Assembly (NCBI RefSeq): GCF_001188955.3
Contig: NZ_JPRF03000054.1
Location: 288,590 to 352,589, forward strand
DNA: 64,000 bases
Reading direction: 5' to 3'
Source of the DNA: Kitasatospora aureofaciens
GTDB taxonomy: Bacteria; Actinomycetota; Actinomycetes; Streptomycetales; Streptomycetaceae
Shown here piece by piece: positions 9,843 through 18,134 of the stretch (the first letter of the stretch is position 1; each line of letters begins with the position of its first letter). The notes under the pieces were generated by a model that made no database searches, was not told where the DNA came from, and saw only the letters and a list, made by a program, of their open reading frames with translations. The position numbers and the translations under genes are program-made.

Positions 9843-10016
9843 CTAGATCTGCTCGGGTGTCAGCAGGCCGCGCTGGTAGGCGCGGACCAGGTGCTTGGGG
9901 ACGAGGTGACGACGGCCGTCGATCTCGATCGGGACCAGATCCGGGGCGGTGGCCTTCCACTGGGCCCGGCGGTGCCGGGTGTTGCTGCGGGACGTCTTGC
10001 GCTTGGGTACGGCCAT
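9843..10016 (-). CDS. rpmF: 50S ribosomal protein L32, zinc-independent (C-minus) paralogue
   Basis: A 57-residue protein with the classic start MAVPKRKTSRSNTRHRRAQW. The zinc-ribbon cysteines of housekeeping L32 are all absent. In actinomycetes such C-minus paralogues replace zinc-bearing ribosomal proteins during zinc starvation and are controlled by Zur. It is the last gene of the leftward group L28-S14-(CobW remnant)-L32. The start has an AAAGGGG-type ribosome site 6 nt upstream. Confidence 0.93.
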   Translation of the reverse strand: MAVPKRKTSRSNTRHRRAQWKATAPDLVPIEIDGRRHLVPKHLVRAYQRGLLTPEQI

Positions 10017-10062
10017 GGGCGATTCCCCTTTCGGAAGTTGGTGTTGAACGGGCTGCCGGTGC

Positions 10063-10350
10063 TCAGGCCACCGGGTCGAGCATGTCGTCGAAGGCGTCCG
10101 GCAGGTGCTTCCAGCCCTCCTCTCCGGAGGCGAGTTCCTCGTCGGTGAGCAGGCACGAGTCGAGCAGCTCGACGATCCCGTCGGCGTCCAAGCCCTCGGC
10201 GGTGAAGCAGAGTTGCTGCACCCGGTCGCCGTGGACCGGGTCCCAGTCCAGGGCGGCCGCCGCCCGCCGCTGCGGCGGGTACAGCTCCCAGGAGGCATCC
10301 GGCAGCGAGGCCAGCCACGGGCCGCACTCCTCGACCACGAGGCTCCGGGC
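10063..10350 (-). pseudogene. CobW/COG0523 zinc-chaperone GTPase, C-terminal fragment only
   Basis: The frame from about 10350 matches only the CobW C-terminal domain: ECGPWLASLPDASWELYPPQ, DWDPVHGDRVQQL, then LDACLLTDEE-like LLDSCLLTDEELASGEEGW. The roughly 260-residue GTPase domain with P-loop and CxCC motif is missing, because the preceding DNA is the end of the S14 gene. COG0523 GTPases are normally encoded beside these C-minus ribosomal genes as zinc metallochaperones, so the locus appears to have lost a full gene by internal deletion. A GTG at 10338 could allow translation of the fragment. Confidence 0.75.
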
Positions 10351-10382
10351 GCAGCCCGCGGCGCGACCGTCGGTGGGCCGGG

Positions 10383-10688
10383 CTACCAGCTCGACCTGCG
10401 CACTCCGGGCAGCTGGCCGGCATGCGCCAGGGTGCGCAGGTTGATCCGGGAGAGGCCGAAGGCACGGAGGTAGCCGCGTGGGCGTCCGTCCACGCTGTCG
10501 CGGTTGCGGACCCGGGTGGCGCTGGCGTCGCGGGGCTGGCGCTGCAACTCGGCCTGAGCAGCCGCCCGCTCGGCGGGGCTGCCGGCCGGGGAGGTGATGG
10601 TCCGCTTCAGCTCCGGCCGCCGCTCGGCATGCCGGGCGACGACGACGCGGCGCTGCTCATTCTTGGCGATCTTGCTCTGCTTGGCCAT
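10383..10688 (-). CDS. rpsN: 30S ribosomal protein S14, zinc-independent paralogue
   Basis: A 101-residue long-form S14 starting MAKQSKIAKNEQRRVVVARH and ending in PGVRRSSW, with the conserved RDASATRVRNRDSVDGRPRG core. It lacks the CxxC...CxxC zinc knuckle of the short housekeeping S14. Its ATG overlaps the TGA of the L28 gene by one base (TGATG), implying translational coupling. It belongs to the zinc-starvation ribosomal set. Confidence 0.93.
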   Translation of the reverse strand: MAKQSKIAKNEQRRVVVARHAERRPELKRTITSPAGSPAERAAAQAELQRQPRDASATRVRNRDSVDGRPRGYLRAFGLSRINLRTLAHAGQLPGVRRSSW

Positions 10689-10924
10689 CAGACCTTCTCC
10701 CCGCGGGCGCGGATGCGGGTGACGGCCGCCTCGATGCCGATCGTGTCGACGGTCTTGATGCCCTTGGCACTGAGGGTGAGGCGGACGTACCGGCCCTCGC
10801 TGGGCAGCCAGTAGCGCTTGCGCTGGATGTTGGGATCGAACCGGCGGCTGGTGCGACGGTGCGAGTGGGAGATGGTGTTGCCGAATCCCGGCCTCCGGCC
10901 GGTGAGCTGGCAGTGGGCGGACAT
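10688..10924 (-). CDS. rpmB: 50S ribosomal protein L28, zinc-independent paralogue
   Basis: A 78-residue L28 starting MSAHCQLTGRRPGFGNTISH with the conserved HRRTSRRFDPNIQRKRYW segment. It has a single cysteine and no zinc-binding pairs. The upstream ATG at 10996 is rejected, because the family start is at 10924 and a GGAGG-type ribosome site (TTTCGGAGGC) precedes it. It is the first gene of the leftward arm from the putative Zur site. Confidence 0.93.
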   Translation of the reverse strand: MSAHCQLTGRRPGFGNTISHSHRRTSRRFDPNIQRKRYWLPSEGRYVRLTLSAKGIKTVDTIGIEAAVTRIRARGEKV

Positions 10925-11007
10925 CGCGCCTCCGAAAGAGCAGGACTGGTCGCGGCCTCGGCCCGGGAATGCCGTGGCCGCAGGTGACGTTGCCACACTA
11001 CACGCCT

Positions 11008-11028
11008 AATGGAAACGAAAACCATTTC
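11008..11028. promoter_or_regulatory. Putative Zur operator between rpmB and rpmG
   Basis: The AT-rich island contains AATGG (11008-11012) and CCATT (11022-11026) as an inverted repeat, and the overlapping core GAAAACCATTTC (11017-11028). This resembles actinobacterial Zur boxes, which are A/T palindromes of the TGAAAAT-ATTTTCA kind. It stands out against about 70% GC surroundings and lies between divergent C-minus ribosomal operons. Confidence 0.65.
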
Positions 11029-11074
11029 GCTATAAGGTGGCTCAACCGTCACCGATCCGCCCCAGGAGGACACC

Positions 11075-11239
11075 GTGGCCCGCAACGACCTGCGCCCGAT
11101 CATCAAACTCCGCTCCACCGCCGGTACCGGCTACACGTACGTGACCCGCAAGAACCGGCGCAACGACCCGGACCGGCTCGTCCTGCGCAAGTACGACCCC
11201 GTGCTCGGTCGCCACACCGAGTTCCGCGAGGAACGCTGA
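11075..11239 (+). CDS. rpmG: 50S ribosomal protein L33, zinc-independent paralogue
   Basis: A 54-residue L33 (MARNDLRPIIKLRSTAGTGY...RKNRRNDPDRLVLRKYDP) with no cysteines, the C-minus form. A GTG start follows CCAGGAGGACACC, a near-ideal ribosome site. It is the first gene of the rightward arm from the Zur-like site and is followed 29 bp later by L31. Confidence 0.95.
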   Translation: MARNDLRPIIKLRSTAGTGYTYVTRKNRRNDPDRLVLRKYDPVLGRHTEFREER

Positions 11240-11268
11240 CCCCACCCCGCCCAGCCAAGGAGAACGTG

Positions 11269-11532
11269 ATGAAGCCCGGCATCCACCCCGCCTACCGCCC
11301 CGTCGTCTTCCGTGACCGCGTCGGCGGGCTGACCTTCCTCACCCGGTCCACCGTCCCCAGTGACCGCACCATCGAGTGGGAGGACGGCAACACCTACCCC
11401 GTGATCGACGTGGAGATCTCCTCCGCCAGCCACCCCTTCTACACCGGCCAGTCCCGCGTGCTCGACACCGCGGGCCGCGTCGAGCGCTTCGAGCGCCGCT
11501 ACGGCGCCGCGGCCGCCCGCCGCAAGGGCTGA
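11269..11532 (+). CDS. rpmE2: 50S ribosomal protein L31 type B
   Basis: An 87-residue type-B L31 (MKPGIHPAYRPVVFRDRVGG...SASHPFYTG...GRVERFERRYG) that lacks the CxxC of zinc-type L31. The AAGGAGA ribosome site is 6 nt upstream; GTG at 11266 is an alternative start one codon earlier. In Streptomyces, type-B L31 is repressed by Zur and frees zinc by replacing the zinc form. Confidence 0.95.
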   Translation: MKPGIHPAYRPVVFRDRVGGLTFLTRSTVPSDRTIEWEDGNTYPVIDVEISSASHPFYTGQSRVLDTAGRVERFERRYGAAAARRKG

Positions 11533-11552
11533 GACCGGGACCACGTACGAAT

Positions 11553-11590
11553 GCCGGTGTGCCCTCTCGGATCCGAGGGGGCACACCGGC
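11553..11590 (+). terminator. Hairpin terminator after rpmE2
   Basis: An 18-bp stem (11553-11570 with 11573-11590) has one mismatch and a minimal loop, 20 bp after the L31 stop. The remaining roughly 190 bp up to the AraC stop show no convincing gene. Confidence 0.75.
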
Positions 11591-11784
11591 GTTCGCGCGT
11601 ACCGGGGCGGGTCATCGCAGCCGCAGGTGCTCGATGTGGGCGGCGTCGGCCCGCCACGGGGCGACTGGGGCATGGGCCGGCGCGCATGTCGGGAGTGCCG
11701 TGGAGACATCGGCTCCATGACCCGCTACGGATGAGCCCGGACAGGTACCCGAGGCGCGCCGGCTCCGCCCAGGGCCGATCTCCG

Positions 11785-12720
11785 TCACCGGCCCGCGATC
11801 GGAACGGCCTTCTGGCGCACGCGCGCCCGGTAGCGCTGCGGCGACTCCCCGACAACGCGCTTGAAGGCCGTGCTGAACGCGCTCTCCGAGCCGTAGCCCA
11901 GCTCGGCGGCGAGCGCTGCGACGCGGGCGTCGCCGTTCCGCAGCGCGCGCTGGGCCAGCAGCATGCGCCACCGGCCCAGGTAGGTGAGCGGCGGTACACC
12001 GGCGGCCTCGCGGAACCGCTCCGCGAATGTGGTCCGGGACATCGCGGCGGCGCGCGCCAACTCCTCCAGCCCCCAGGCGCGTTCGGGGCGGCCGTGGAGC
12101 AGGTCGACGGCGGGGCGCAGGCGCTCGTCGACGAGCAGGCGCAGCCAGCCGGAGGGCAGGAGGGTCTGGTCGACGTAGCAGCGCAGCACCTCCAGCAGGA
12201 GCAGTTGGCCGTACTGCCGGATCGCGAAGGCCGAGCCGAGCCGGTCGCCGGTCGCCTCGTCGAAGAGCCGCAGCAGGGCGGCGAGCAGCCGGTCCCCGTC
12301 CGCGGCGGAGGACCGGATGTGGGCCACCGGCGGAAGCGACTCCAGCAGTAGCGTCCGCCCGGCCTCGTTCACGCTGACGCACCCGCCGATCACGACGTCG
12401 TCGACGGCAGGGTCCGAGCCCGCGAAGCGGGCGGTGGCGAAGTCCGACTCCGGTCGGACCTCGCGGCGCGGCGCCGCGCCGGCCTCGAAGGCCACCCACG
12501 AGCGCCCGGTGAGGATCGCCACGTCACCCGCCACGAGGTCGATCGGTTCGACGACGCCGTCGGTGGTGAGCCGGGTGCGCCCGCTCACCACCGCGAAGAA
12601 CTTGACCGGATCGGTCAGCGGACCGCGGCCCCACCAACCGCCGCGGGCCGCGATCCCGCCGGTCAGCACGCTGCGCACCTCGACCAGGTCGAGCGCCTCG
12701 GAGAGTCGGTCGGGATCCAT
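11785..12720 (-). CDS. AraC-family regulator with cupin sensor domain
   Basis: A 311-residue protein. Residues 1-170 resemble the AraC_binding/cupin_6 domain (EVRSVLTGGIAARGGWWGRG, KFFAVVSGRTRLTTDG, GDVAILTG). Residues 200-305 form the two-helix-turn-helix AraC DNA-binding domain (GLEELARAAAMSRTTFAERF, LGYGSESAFSTAFKRVVGES). It is divergent from the aldo/keto reductase gene, with about 105 bp between them, so it probably regulates that gene. The start was placed at ATG 12720 because family members begin here; an in-frame ATG at 12753 would add 11 residues. Confidence 0.9.
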   Translation of the reverse strand: MDPDRLSEALDLVEVRSVLTGGIAARGGWWGRGPLTDPVKFFAVVSGRTRLTTDGVVEPIDLVAGDVAILTGRSWVAFEAGAAPRREVRPESDFATARFAGSDPAVDDVVIGGCVSVNEAGRTLLLESLPPVAHIRSSAADGDRLLAALLRLFDEATGDRLGSAFAIRQYGQLLLLEVLRCYVDQTLLPSGWLRLLVDERLRPAVDLLHGRPERAWGLEELARAAAMSRTTFAERFREAAGVPPLTYLGRWRMLLAQRALRNGDARVAALAAELGYGSESAFSTAFKRVVGESPQRYRARVRQKAVPIAGR

Positions 12721-12826
12721 GTCCGTACTCTCGCGCAAGAAATCGGGATTCACAAGGATTCAAAGTCCGGCGACCGACAGACAGGCTGGTGTCAGCGACC
12801 CAGCAGGAAGACCTGAAGGAGACACT

Positions 12827-13855
12827 GTGCGCTACCGCAGCCTCGGCCGGACCGGAATCAAGGTCAGCCCCTACGCCCTCGGCGCGATGATGTTCGGCGC
12901 CCTCGGCAACCCCGACCACGACGACTGCGTCCGCATCATCCACCGGGCGCTCGACGCCGGCATCAATCTCGTCGACACCGCCGACAGGTACGCTCACGGC
13001 GAGTCGGAGGAGATCGTCGGCCGGGCGCTGAAGGGACGGCGGGCCGACGTCGTGCTCGCGACCAAGGCCCGGAGCCCGATGAGCGACGAGCCGAACCACC
13101 AGGGCGCGTCCCGGCGCTGGCTGGTGCGCGCGCTGGAGGACTCGCTGCGCCGCCTCGACACCGACTACGTGGACGTCTACCAGATCCACCGCCCGGACCC
13201 CGACACGGACATCGAGGAGACCCTCGCGGCCCTCACCGATCTGCAGCGGGCCGGCAAGATCCGCACCTTCGGCACGTCGGCCCTGCCGGCCTCCGACATC
13301 GTCCGGGCGCACTGGGTCGCCGAGCGGCGCGGGCTGGCCCGGCCGCGCACCGAGCAGCCGGTCTACTCGATCCTGAACCGGGGCATCGAGTGCGAAGTAC
13401 TCCCGGTGGCGCAGGAGTTCGGCATGGGCACCCTGGTCTGGTCGCCCCTCGGCGGCGGCCTGCTGACGGGGCGGTACCGCAAGGGCCGGGCGGCCGCGAC
13501 GCACCGGTCCAGGTACGGCTTCCGGCACCTCGCGGACGACCGCCGGCTCGACGTGGTCGAGCAGCTCATCCCGCTGGCCGAGGAGGCCGGCCTGCCGCTC
13601 ACGCACCTCGCGATGGGCTTCGTGCTCGCTCACCCGGGCGTGACGTCCGCCCTCCTCGGACCGCGGACCATGGAACACCTGGAGGACCTGCTCGCGGGCG
13701 TCGACGTCGCCCTCACCGACGACGTGCTGGACCGGATCGACGCGATCGTGCCGCCCGGCACCGACACCGGCACGCTCGACATGGCCTACCAGCCGCCGGC
13801 CCTCCAGCGCCCCGAACTGCGCCGCCGACCGAGCGGCGAGCGCGCGGCGGCATGA
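12827..13855 (+). CDS. Aldo/keto reductase
   Basis: A 342-residue NADPH-dependent oxidoreductase of the TIM-barrel AKR superfamily. It starts MRYRSLGRTGIKVSPYALGA and carries the catalytic Asp/Tyr in DTADRYAHGESE, the Lys in LATKARSP and the His in QIHRPDPDTD. The cofactor-binding end is at LLGPRTMEHLEDLL. The GTG start is 7 nt after AAGGAGA. The natural substrate is unknown; control by the divergent AraC gene is inferred. Confidence 0.92.
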   Translation: MRYRSLGRTGIKVSPYALGAMMFGALGNPDHDDCVRIIHRALDAGINLVDTADRYAHGESEEIVGRALKGRRADVVLATKARSPMSDEPNHQGASRRWLVRALEDSLRRLDTDYVDVYQIHRPDPDTDIEETLAALTDLQRAGKIRTFGTSALPASDIVRAHWVAERRGLARPRTEQPVYSILNRGIECEVLPVAQEFGMGTLVWSPLGGGLLTGRYRKGRAAATHRSRYGFRHLADDRRLDVVEQLIPLAEEAGLPLTHLAMGFVLAHPGVTSALLGPRTMEHLEDLLAGVDVALTDDVLDRIDAIVPPGTDTGTLDMAYQPPALQRPELRRRPSGERAAA

Positions 13856-13859
13856 CGTC

Positions 13860-13875
13860 GGCTCCGGCCGGAGCC
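13860..13875 (+). terminator. Short palindromic hairpin after the AKR gene
   Basis: GGCTCCGGCCGGAGCC is a perfect 16-base palindrome (6-bp stem, 4-nt loop) 4 bp past the stop codon. It could terminate in both directions between the convergent AKR and antiporter genes. Confidence 0.5.
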
Positions 13876-13988
13876 CGGCCTGTGCCTGTGGCGCCCCGGC
13901 CGGTGTGAGGAGCAGCGGAAATCACCGTGACGTCCGAGCGGTGGGCGTTCCTGCCGCGCCGGCGCAAGGCCGCCGCCCTGTGGCCGCG

Positions 13989-15542
13989 TCACGGAGCGCC
14001 GAGGGCTGCTTCCTGCCGGTCGAGGTCGTGCTGGAGGCGTCGGCGGGTGGTGTCGCTGATGCGGTGCTCCTCGTAGAGGCGGTGCAGCTCGGTGCTCTGG
14101 ACGGCGATGACCTCGTGGCGCAGCTGGCGGTAGGCGGCGTCGGCGGTGGTGCCGTCAGCGGTCTCGGCGGTGCGGTCGAGGCGGGCGGTGAGGCCACGGC
14201 GGACCCGGTCGATGGCGGTGTCCGGTACGGCCTCCAGTTCGGCGAGGTGCTCGACGTGGTCGAGGGCGGCACGGTTGAGGGCGTCGTGGGCGTCCTCCTC
14301 CTCGCGGGCGGTGTGCTCGGGTTCGAGGGCGAGCCCGGAGCGGTTGACGACGGCGGCGAGGGTGAGGCCCTGGACGACGAGGGTGAACACGACGACGGCG
14401 GTGGTGAGCACCAGGACCAGCGGCCGTCCGGCGAGCTTGGTGCCGTCGTCGGCGAGCAGCGGGATGGAGAGCGCGGCGGCGAGCGGCATGACGCCCCGGG
14501 TTCCGGCCCAGGTGACCACCCCGGCGACCCGCCAGGACAGTCGGCCGCCTCCCTGGCTGGGCTTGACCGCCCGGGTCAGCGGCAGTGTGGAGAGCACCCG
14601 GACGGCGATCAGCACAGCAGCGAGCGCAAGTGCCTGCAGCGGCCACCAGCCGGTTCCGGAGGGCAGGTCCCGCACCAGGGTGGGCAGTTCCAGACCGACG
14701 ATGCTGAACACGACGCTCTCCAGCAGGAACACCACCACCGCGTACACGGCGTGCAGCTGCAGCCGGATGTGCGCGTCGGTGAGCCGGTGGCCGGAACGCC
14801 CGAGCAACACGCCCGCGACCACGACGGAGGTGACGCCCGAGGTGTGCGCGGACTCCGCGAGCACGTACGCCGCGTACGGCGTGACGAGGGCGATCACCGT
14901 CTCCAGCACCGGGTCGGTGGTGCGGCGTCGCACCAGCCAGACCAGACCCGCGACGGCGGCGCCGACCACGCTGCCGCCCCCGCCGAGCAGCAGGAACTCC
15001 CCACCCGCCGCCGGCAGGCTCACCGAGGCGCCGACGGCCACCGCGATCCCGATGGCCACCTTGAACAGCACGAGCGAGGTGGCGTCGTTGAACAGGCTCT
15101 CCGCCTGCACCAGGACCTGGACCCGCCCCGGCAGCGCCAGCCGACGACCGAGCGCGGTGACGGCCACCGGATCGGTGCTGGAGAGCACGGCACCCAGCAC
15201 GAAGGCCATCGCGGGCGGAAGCCCGGCAACGGCCACGGCCACGAAGCCGACGGCGGCAGCGGAGGCGAAGACCAGACCGAAGGAGAGGATCGTCACCGGC
15301 CGCCACACCGTACGCAGGTCGCGCAGGGACAGTTCCTCGGCGGAGGCGTACAGCAGCGGCGGCAGGACCACCATGCCGATCACCTGGGGCGGTACGTGCA
15401 GCGCGGGGACGCCGGGTATCAGCGCCACCCCGATGCCCGCCAGCACCAGCAGCGACGGCGCGGGCACACGCAGGCGCTGGGCGAAGGTGGCCACGGCCGT
15501 GGCCAGAACCACCAGAACGAGAACGATCGCCACAACGTGCAT
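13989..15542 (-). CDS. CPA1-family Na+/H+ antiporter
   Basis: A 517-residue membrane protein with about 12 hydrophobic segments over residues 1-400 and a charged cytoplasmic tail of about 110 residues. Signature motifs of bacterial NhaP/CPA1 exchangers are present: VLSSTDPVAVTALGRR, and AESLFNDATSLVLF with the ion-binding Asn-Asp pair. It exchanges Na+ (or K+) for protons across the plasma membrane. ATG 15542 is the first codon before the first membrane helix. It stands at the edge of the potassium island but lacks the heptamer array seen there, so shared regulation is not supported. Confidence 0.9.
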   Translation of the reverse strand: MHVVAIVLVLVVLATAVATFAQRLRVPAPSLLVLAGIGVALIPGVPALHVPPQVIGMVVLPPLLYASAEELSLRDLRTVWRPVTILSFGLVFASAAAVGFVAVAVAGLPPAMAFVLGAVLSSTDPVAVTALGRRLALPGRVQVLVQAESLFNDATSLVLFKVAIGIAVAVGASVSLPAAGGEFLLLGGGGSVVGAAVAGLVWLVRRRTTDPVLETVIALVTPYAAYVLAESAHTSGVTSVVVAGVLLGRSGHRLTDAHIRLQLHAVYAVVVFLLESVVFSIVGLELPTLVRDLPSGTGWWPLQALALAAVLIAVRVLSTLPLTRAVKPSQGGGRLSWRVAGVVTWAGTRGVMPLAAALSIPLLADDGTKLAGRPLVLVLTTAVVVFTLVVQGLTLAAVVNRSGLALEPEHTAREEEDAHDALNRAALDHVEHLAELEAVPDTAIDRVRRGLTARLDRTAETADGTTADAAYRQLRHEVIAVQSTELHRLYEEHRISDTTRRRLQHDLDRQEAALGAP

Positions 15543-15705
15543 CGGTGGAAGGACCCCATCGCAAGAACCGGGGTCACCGCCGCCGATCGCCGCAGTCGTC
15601 CCCCGCGCCGACCAGGCTTCCCGGCACACCTGCGGTCATCTTATCGGAGCATTAGCGGGGAGCGGCAGGGCAGATTCACGGGCGCGCGGCGGCCGGCTTC
15701 CCCGA

Positions 15706-17235
15706 TCAGGCGAACTCGCGCAGGCGCGGCCGCACTCCCAGCGCGGTCAGGGCGAGCGCCGCCACCAGGGCCGCCGCGCCCAGGCCGGCCGTGGTGGCGC
15801 CGAGGTCGTCGTCGGTGGCGGCGACCGCTCCGTCGAAGGCGCGCTGATTGATGGCCTGGTTGTCGTCGAGGGCGGCGCTGAGCACGTCGAAGTCGGCGTT
15901 CGACTGGCCCGGGGTGGTGCCGGTGTCGAAGGTGACCGCCTCCTTGAGCTTGCCCTGGGCGTTCAGCTCGCGGATCTTCCGGTCGTCCCGCTGGTACTGC
16001 TGGAAGGCGGTCAGCACCCGCTCCGCCGCGTCCTGTTCGCCGGGGAAGGTGATGTTGCGCAGTTCGTCGCCGAGGTACCCGCCGAAGCCCACCTGGCCGT
16101 GGTCGGCCCGGTGCTTGTCGGCCAGGGCGGCGAGCTTGTCGTCGTACGTGGCGAGCGCGGCGCCCTCGACCCGTGCGAAGGACTGGGTCTTGTCGAGGAA
16201 GCTCTGCTCGTAGGCGGCCGCCCGGGCGGGGTCGGTCAGGTAGCGGCTCTCGTCCGCGTTCAGGTCGTACGCGACCGCGCGTGCCCGGCTGAGGGCGACC
16301 ACCGAGTCGAAGGAGTTGCTCTTGGCGACCACCAGCTGGTGGTCCGCCCGGGAGGTCAGCGTCAGTGCGGTGATCAGCCCGGCGAGAGCGAGCAGGGTGG
16401 TGGCGGCCAGCGGCACGTTCACCAGGCGCCGGAAGCGCACCGCGAGCACCCGCTGCAGCAGCCCGAGGCCGGCCAGGGCCAGCAGCCCGGTGACCAGGAT
16501 CGTCCACCAGCCGCCGGACAGGGCGTCGCGCTGGTCGGTGTAGTTGCGATCCACGACGGCCGCGTTGGCCCTGGTCACGTCGTCGACGGCCGGCAGCAGG
16601 CGCTGGCGCAGCAGGTCGGTGGCCTGGTGATAGGCGGCGAGGGCGTCCGCCGAGGGGCGGCCGGCCGGGGCGTGGGCCTGCTCCTCCAGCAGCTGGGCGC
16701 GGGCCACCAGCGCCTCGTACTGGCCGAGTTCGCCGATGACGGTGCGCACGGCCCGCTGCCCGGCCGCGTCGCCGGCCACCGCCTCGGTGACGCGCTGCAG
16801 GTCGTTGTCGGCCTGGGTGCGGCGCTGCTCGTAGGTGTCCAGGGTCTCCTTGCGCAGCTTCGTGTAGTCCGGGTCGGCCCCGAACAGCAGCAGGTTGGCG
16901 GCCTGGGCGTCCATGTCGTTGAGCGCGAAGTAGAGGTCGGCCGAGCGCACCACCTGCGGGGCGGCCTGGTGGCCGATGACGTCCGTGCCGTCCCGAGCGC
17001 CGCCCAGGACGGTGCCGGTCGCCGTGCCGGCGGCGAGCAGGGCCACCAGGCAGAGCCCGGTGAGTCCGCGCACCAGGCGCGGGGTGCTCCACCACGTCCG
17101 GCTGCGCCAGGAGTGGCCGGACCGGTGACGGGGGGCGCGCGGCTCGGGCAGTGGCACGGCTGCCTCCGGTCGCGCCGTCTCCGACGCGACTCTGTTCCCC
17201 TCGACAGCCGTACCGCTCGACGTTCCCGTTGGCAT
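15706..17235 (-). CDS. Membrane protein with MCP-like four-helix-bundle ectodomain
   Basis: A 509-residue protein. A membrane segment follows the Arg-rich N-terminus (LVRGLTGLCLVALLAAGTAT), then a helical extracellular region (RSADLYFALNDMDAQAANLL), a second hydrophobic pair near the centre (WWTILVTGLLALAGLGLLQR and PLAATTLLALAGLITALTLT), a second helical ectodomain and a C-terminal membrane helix. It resembles the ligand-binding part of chemoreceptors or histidine kinases without any output domain. The next gene upstream is kdpE, and heptamer array A lies in its promoter region, so it may modulate or report on K+ or osmotic status (inference). The ATG at 17235 follows AGGGGGAGGGGG. Confidence 0.7.
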   Translation of the reverse strand: MPTGTSSGTAVEGNRVASETARPEAAVPLPEPRAPRHRSGHSWRSRTWWSTPRLVRGLTGLCLVALLAAGTATGTVLGGARDGTDVIGHQAAPQVVRSADLYFALNDMDAQAANLLLFGADPDYTKLRKETLDTYEQRRTQADNDLQRVTEAVAGDAAGQRAVRTVIGELGQYEALVARAQLLEEQAHAPAGRPSADALAAYHQATDLLRQRLLPAVDDVTRANAAVVDRNYTDQRDALSGGWWTILVTGLLALAGLGLLQRVLAVRFRRLVNVPLAATTLLALAGLITALTLTSRADHQLVVAKSNSFDSVVALSRARAVAYDLNADESRYLTDPARAAAYEQSFLDKTQSFARVEGAALATYDDKLAALADKHRADHGQVGFGGYLGDELRNITFPGEQDAAERVLTAFQQYQRDDRKIRELNAQGKLKEAVTFDTGTTPGQSNADFDVLSAALDDNQAINQRAFDGAVAATDDDLGATTAGLGAAALVAALALTALGVRPRLREFA

Positions 17236-17314
17236 CGCCGCGCGCCCCCTCCCCCTGTTTTTCACTGGCCGCCGAACCTTCCCCGGAGGAACCCGCCGGG
17301 GGCCGGGGTTCGGC

Positions 17315-17358
17315 AAACGGTTCGCCGTCAGGCCCCACGCCCGGACGGCGAACCGTTT
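17315..17358 (-). terminator. Long hairpin in the leader between kdpE and the helical-bundle gene
   Basis: A 15-bp perfect inverted repeat (17315-17329 with 17344-17358) with a 14-nt loop. It can terminate kdpE transcription. It also lies downstream of heptamer array A, so any transcript started at A would carry it in its 5' leader. Confidence 0.6.
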
Positions 17359-17403
17359 CCTCGCAGCTCAACCTAGGTTCTGTCGAACGTCCGTCCGTCG
17401 TTC

Positions 17404-17453
17404 CTGATGCGTCCTTGACGCCTTCGACGACCGTCTTGACGCAGCATTGGCGC
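17404..17453 (-). promoter_or_regulatory. Heptamer array A (proposed KdpE operator)
   Basis: On the plus strand the heptamers CTGATGC (17404), TTGACGC (17415), TTGACGC (17436) and TTGGCGC (17447) fall at offsets 0, 11, 32 and 43. The pattern matches arrays B, C, E and F. It is 169 bp upstream of the helical-bundle membrane protein start. Confidence 0.65.
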
Positions 17454-17459
17454 CGAAGG

Positions 17460-18134
17460 TCAGGGCTCGTACCGGTAACCGATCCCGGGCTCGGTGATCA
17501 GGTGGCGCGGCCGGGCCGGGTCGGGTTCGAGCTTGCGCCGCAGGCCGGAGAAGTAGACCCGCAGGTAGTTGCCGCGGCTCTCCGCCTCCGGCCCCCAGAC
17601 CTCGGTCAGGATCTGCCGCCCGGGCACCAGCCGGCCGGGATTGGCCAGCAGCAGGGCGAGGATGCGCCACTCGGTCGGGGTCAGGCGGACCGGGCCGTCC
17701 GGGCCGGTGACGGTGCCCGCGTCGAGGTCGACGGCGTTCGGCCCGATCCGCGCGGCCGACTGGAGCGCGGGTGCGGCGGGCCGCCGCAGAACCGCGCGCA
17801 GTCGGGCCATGAGCTCGTCCACGATGAACGGCTTGGTCACGTAGTCGTCCGCCCCCGCGTCGAACGCGCGGAGCTTGTCCTCGATGCCGTCCCGCCCGGT
17901 CAGCACGATGATCGGCACGCTCAACGTGGAGCGGATGCCCACGATCACGTTCACCCCGTCGAGGTCCGGCAGGCCGAGGTCGAGCAGGATGGCGTCGGGC
18001 GGCGCCTGGCCCGCCGAGTCCAGGGCTTCCTGGCCGGTGGCCGCGGTGAGTACCGAGTAGTGCCTGGCCTGCAGGTTGATCCGTAGGGTGCGCAGCAGCG
18101 CCGGCTCGTCGTCCACCACGAGGATGTGGCTCAC
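17460..18134 (-). CDS. kdpE: Response regulator KdpE
   Basis: A 224-residue OmpR/PhoB-type regulator. The receiver domain (1-120) has the acidic pair in VDDEP, the phospho-Asp in ILLDLGLPDLDG, a Thr in VLTGR and the Lys in VTKPF. The winged helix (130-224) has LTPTEWRILALLLANPGRLV and GIGYRYEP. It activates K+-uptake genes when phosphorylated by KdpD. The GTG start overlaps the kdpD stop (GTGA), so the two are translationally coupled. It is the only response regulator in the window and thus the best candidate to bind the heptamer arrays. Confidence 0.95.
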   Translation of the reverse strand: MSHILVVDDEPALLRTLRINLQARHYSVLTAATGQEALDSAGQAPPDAILLDLGLPDLDGVNVIVGIRSTLSVPIIVLTGRDGIEDKLRAFDAGADDYVTKPFIVDELMARLRAVLRRPAAPALQSAARIGPNAVDLDAGTVTGPDGPVRLTPTEWRILALLLANPGRLVPGRQILTEVWGPEAESRGNYLRVYFSGLRRKLEPDPARPRHLITEPGIGYRYEP

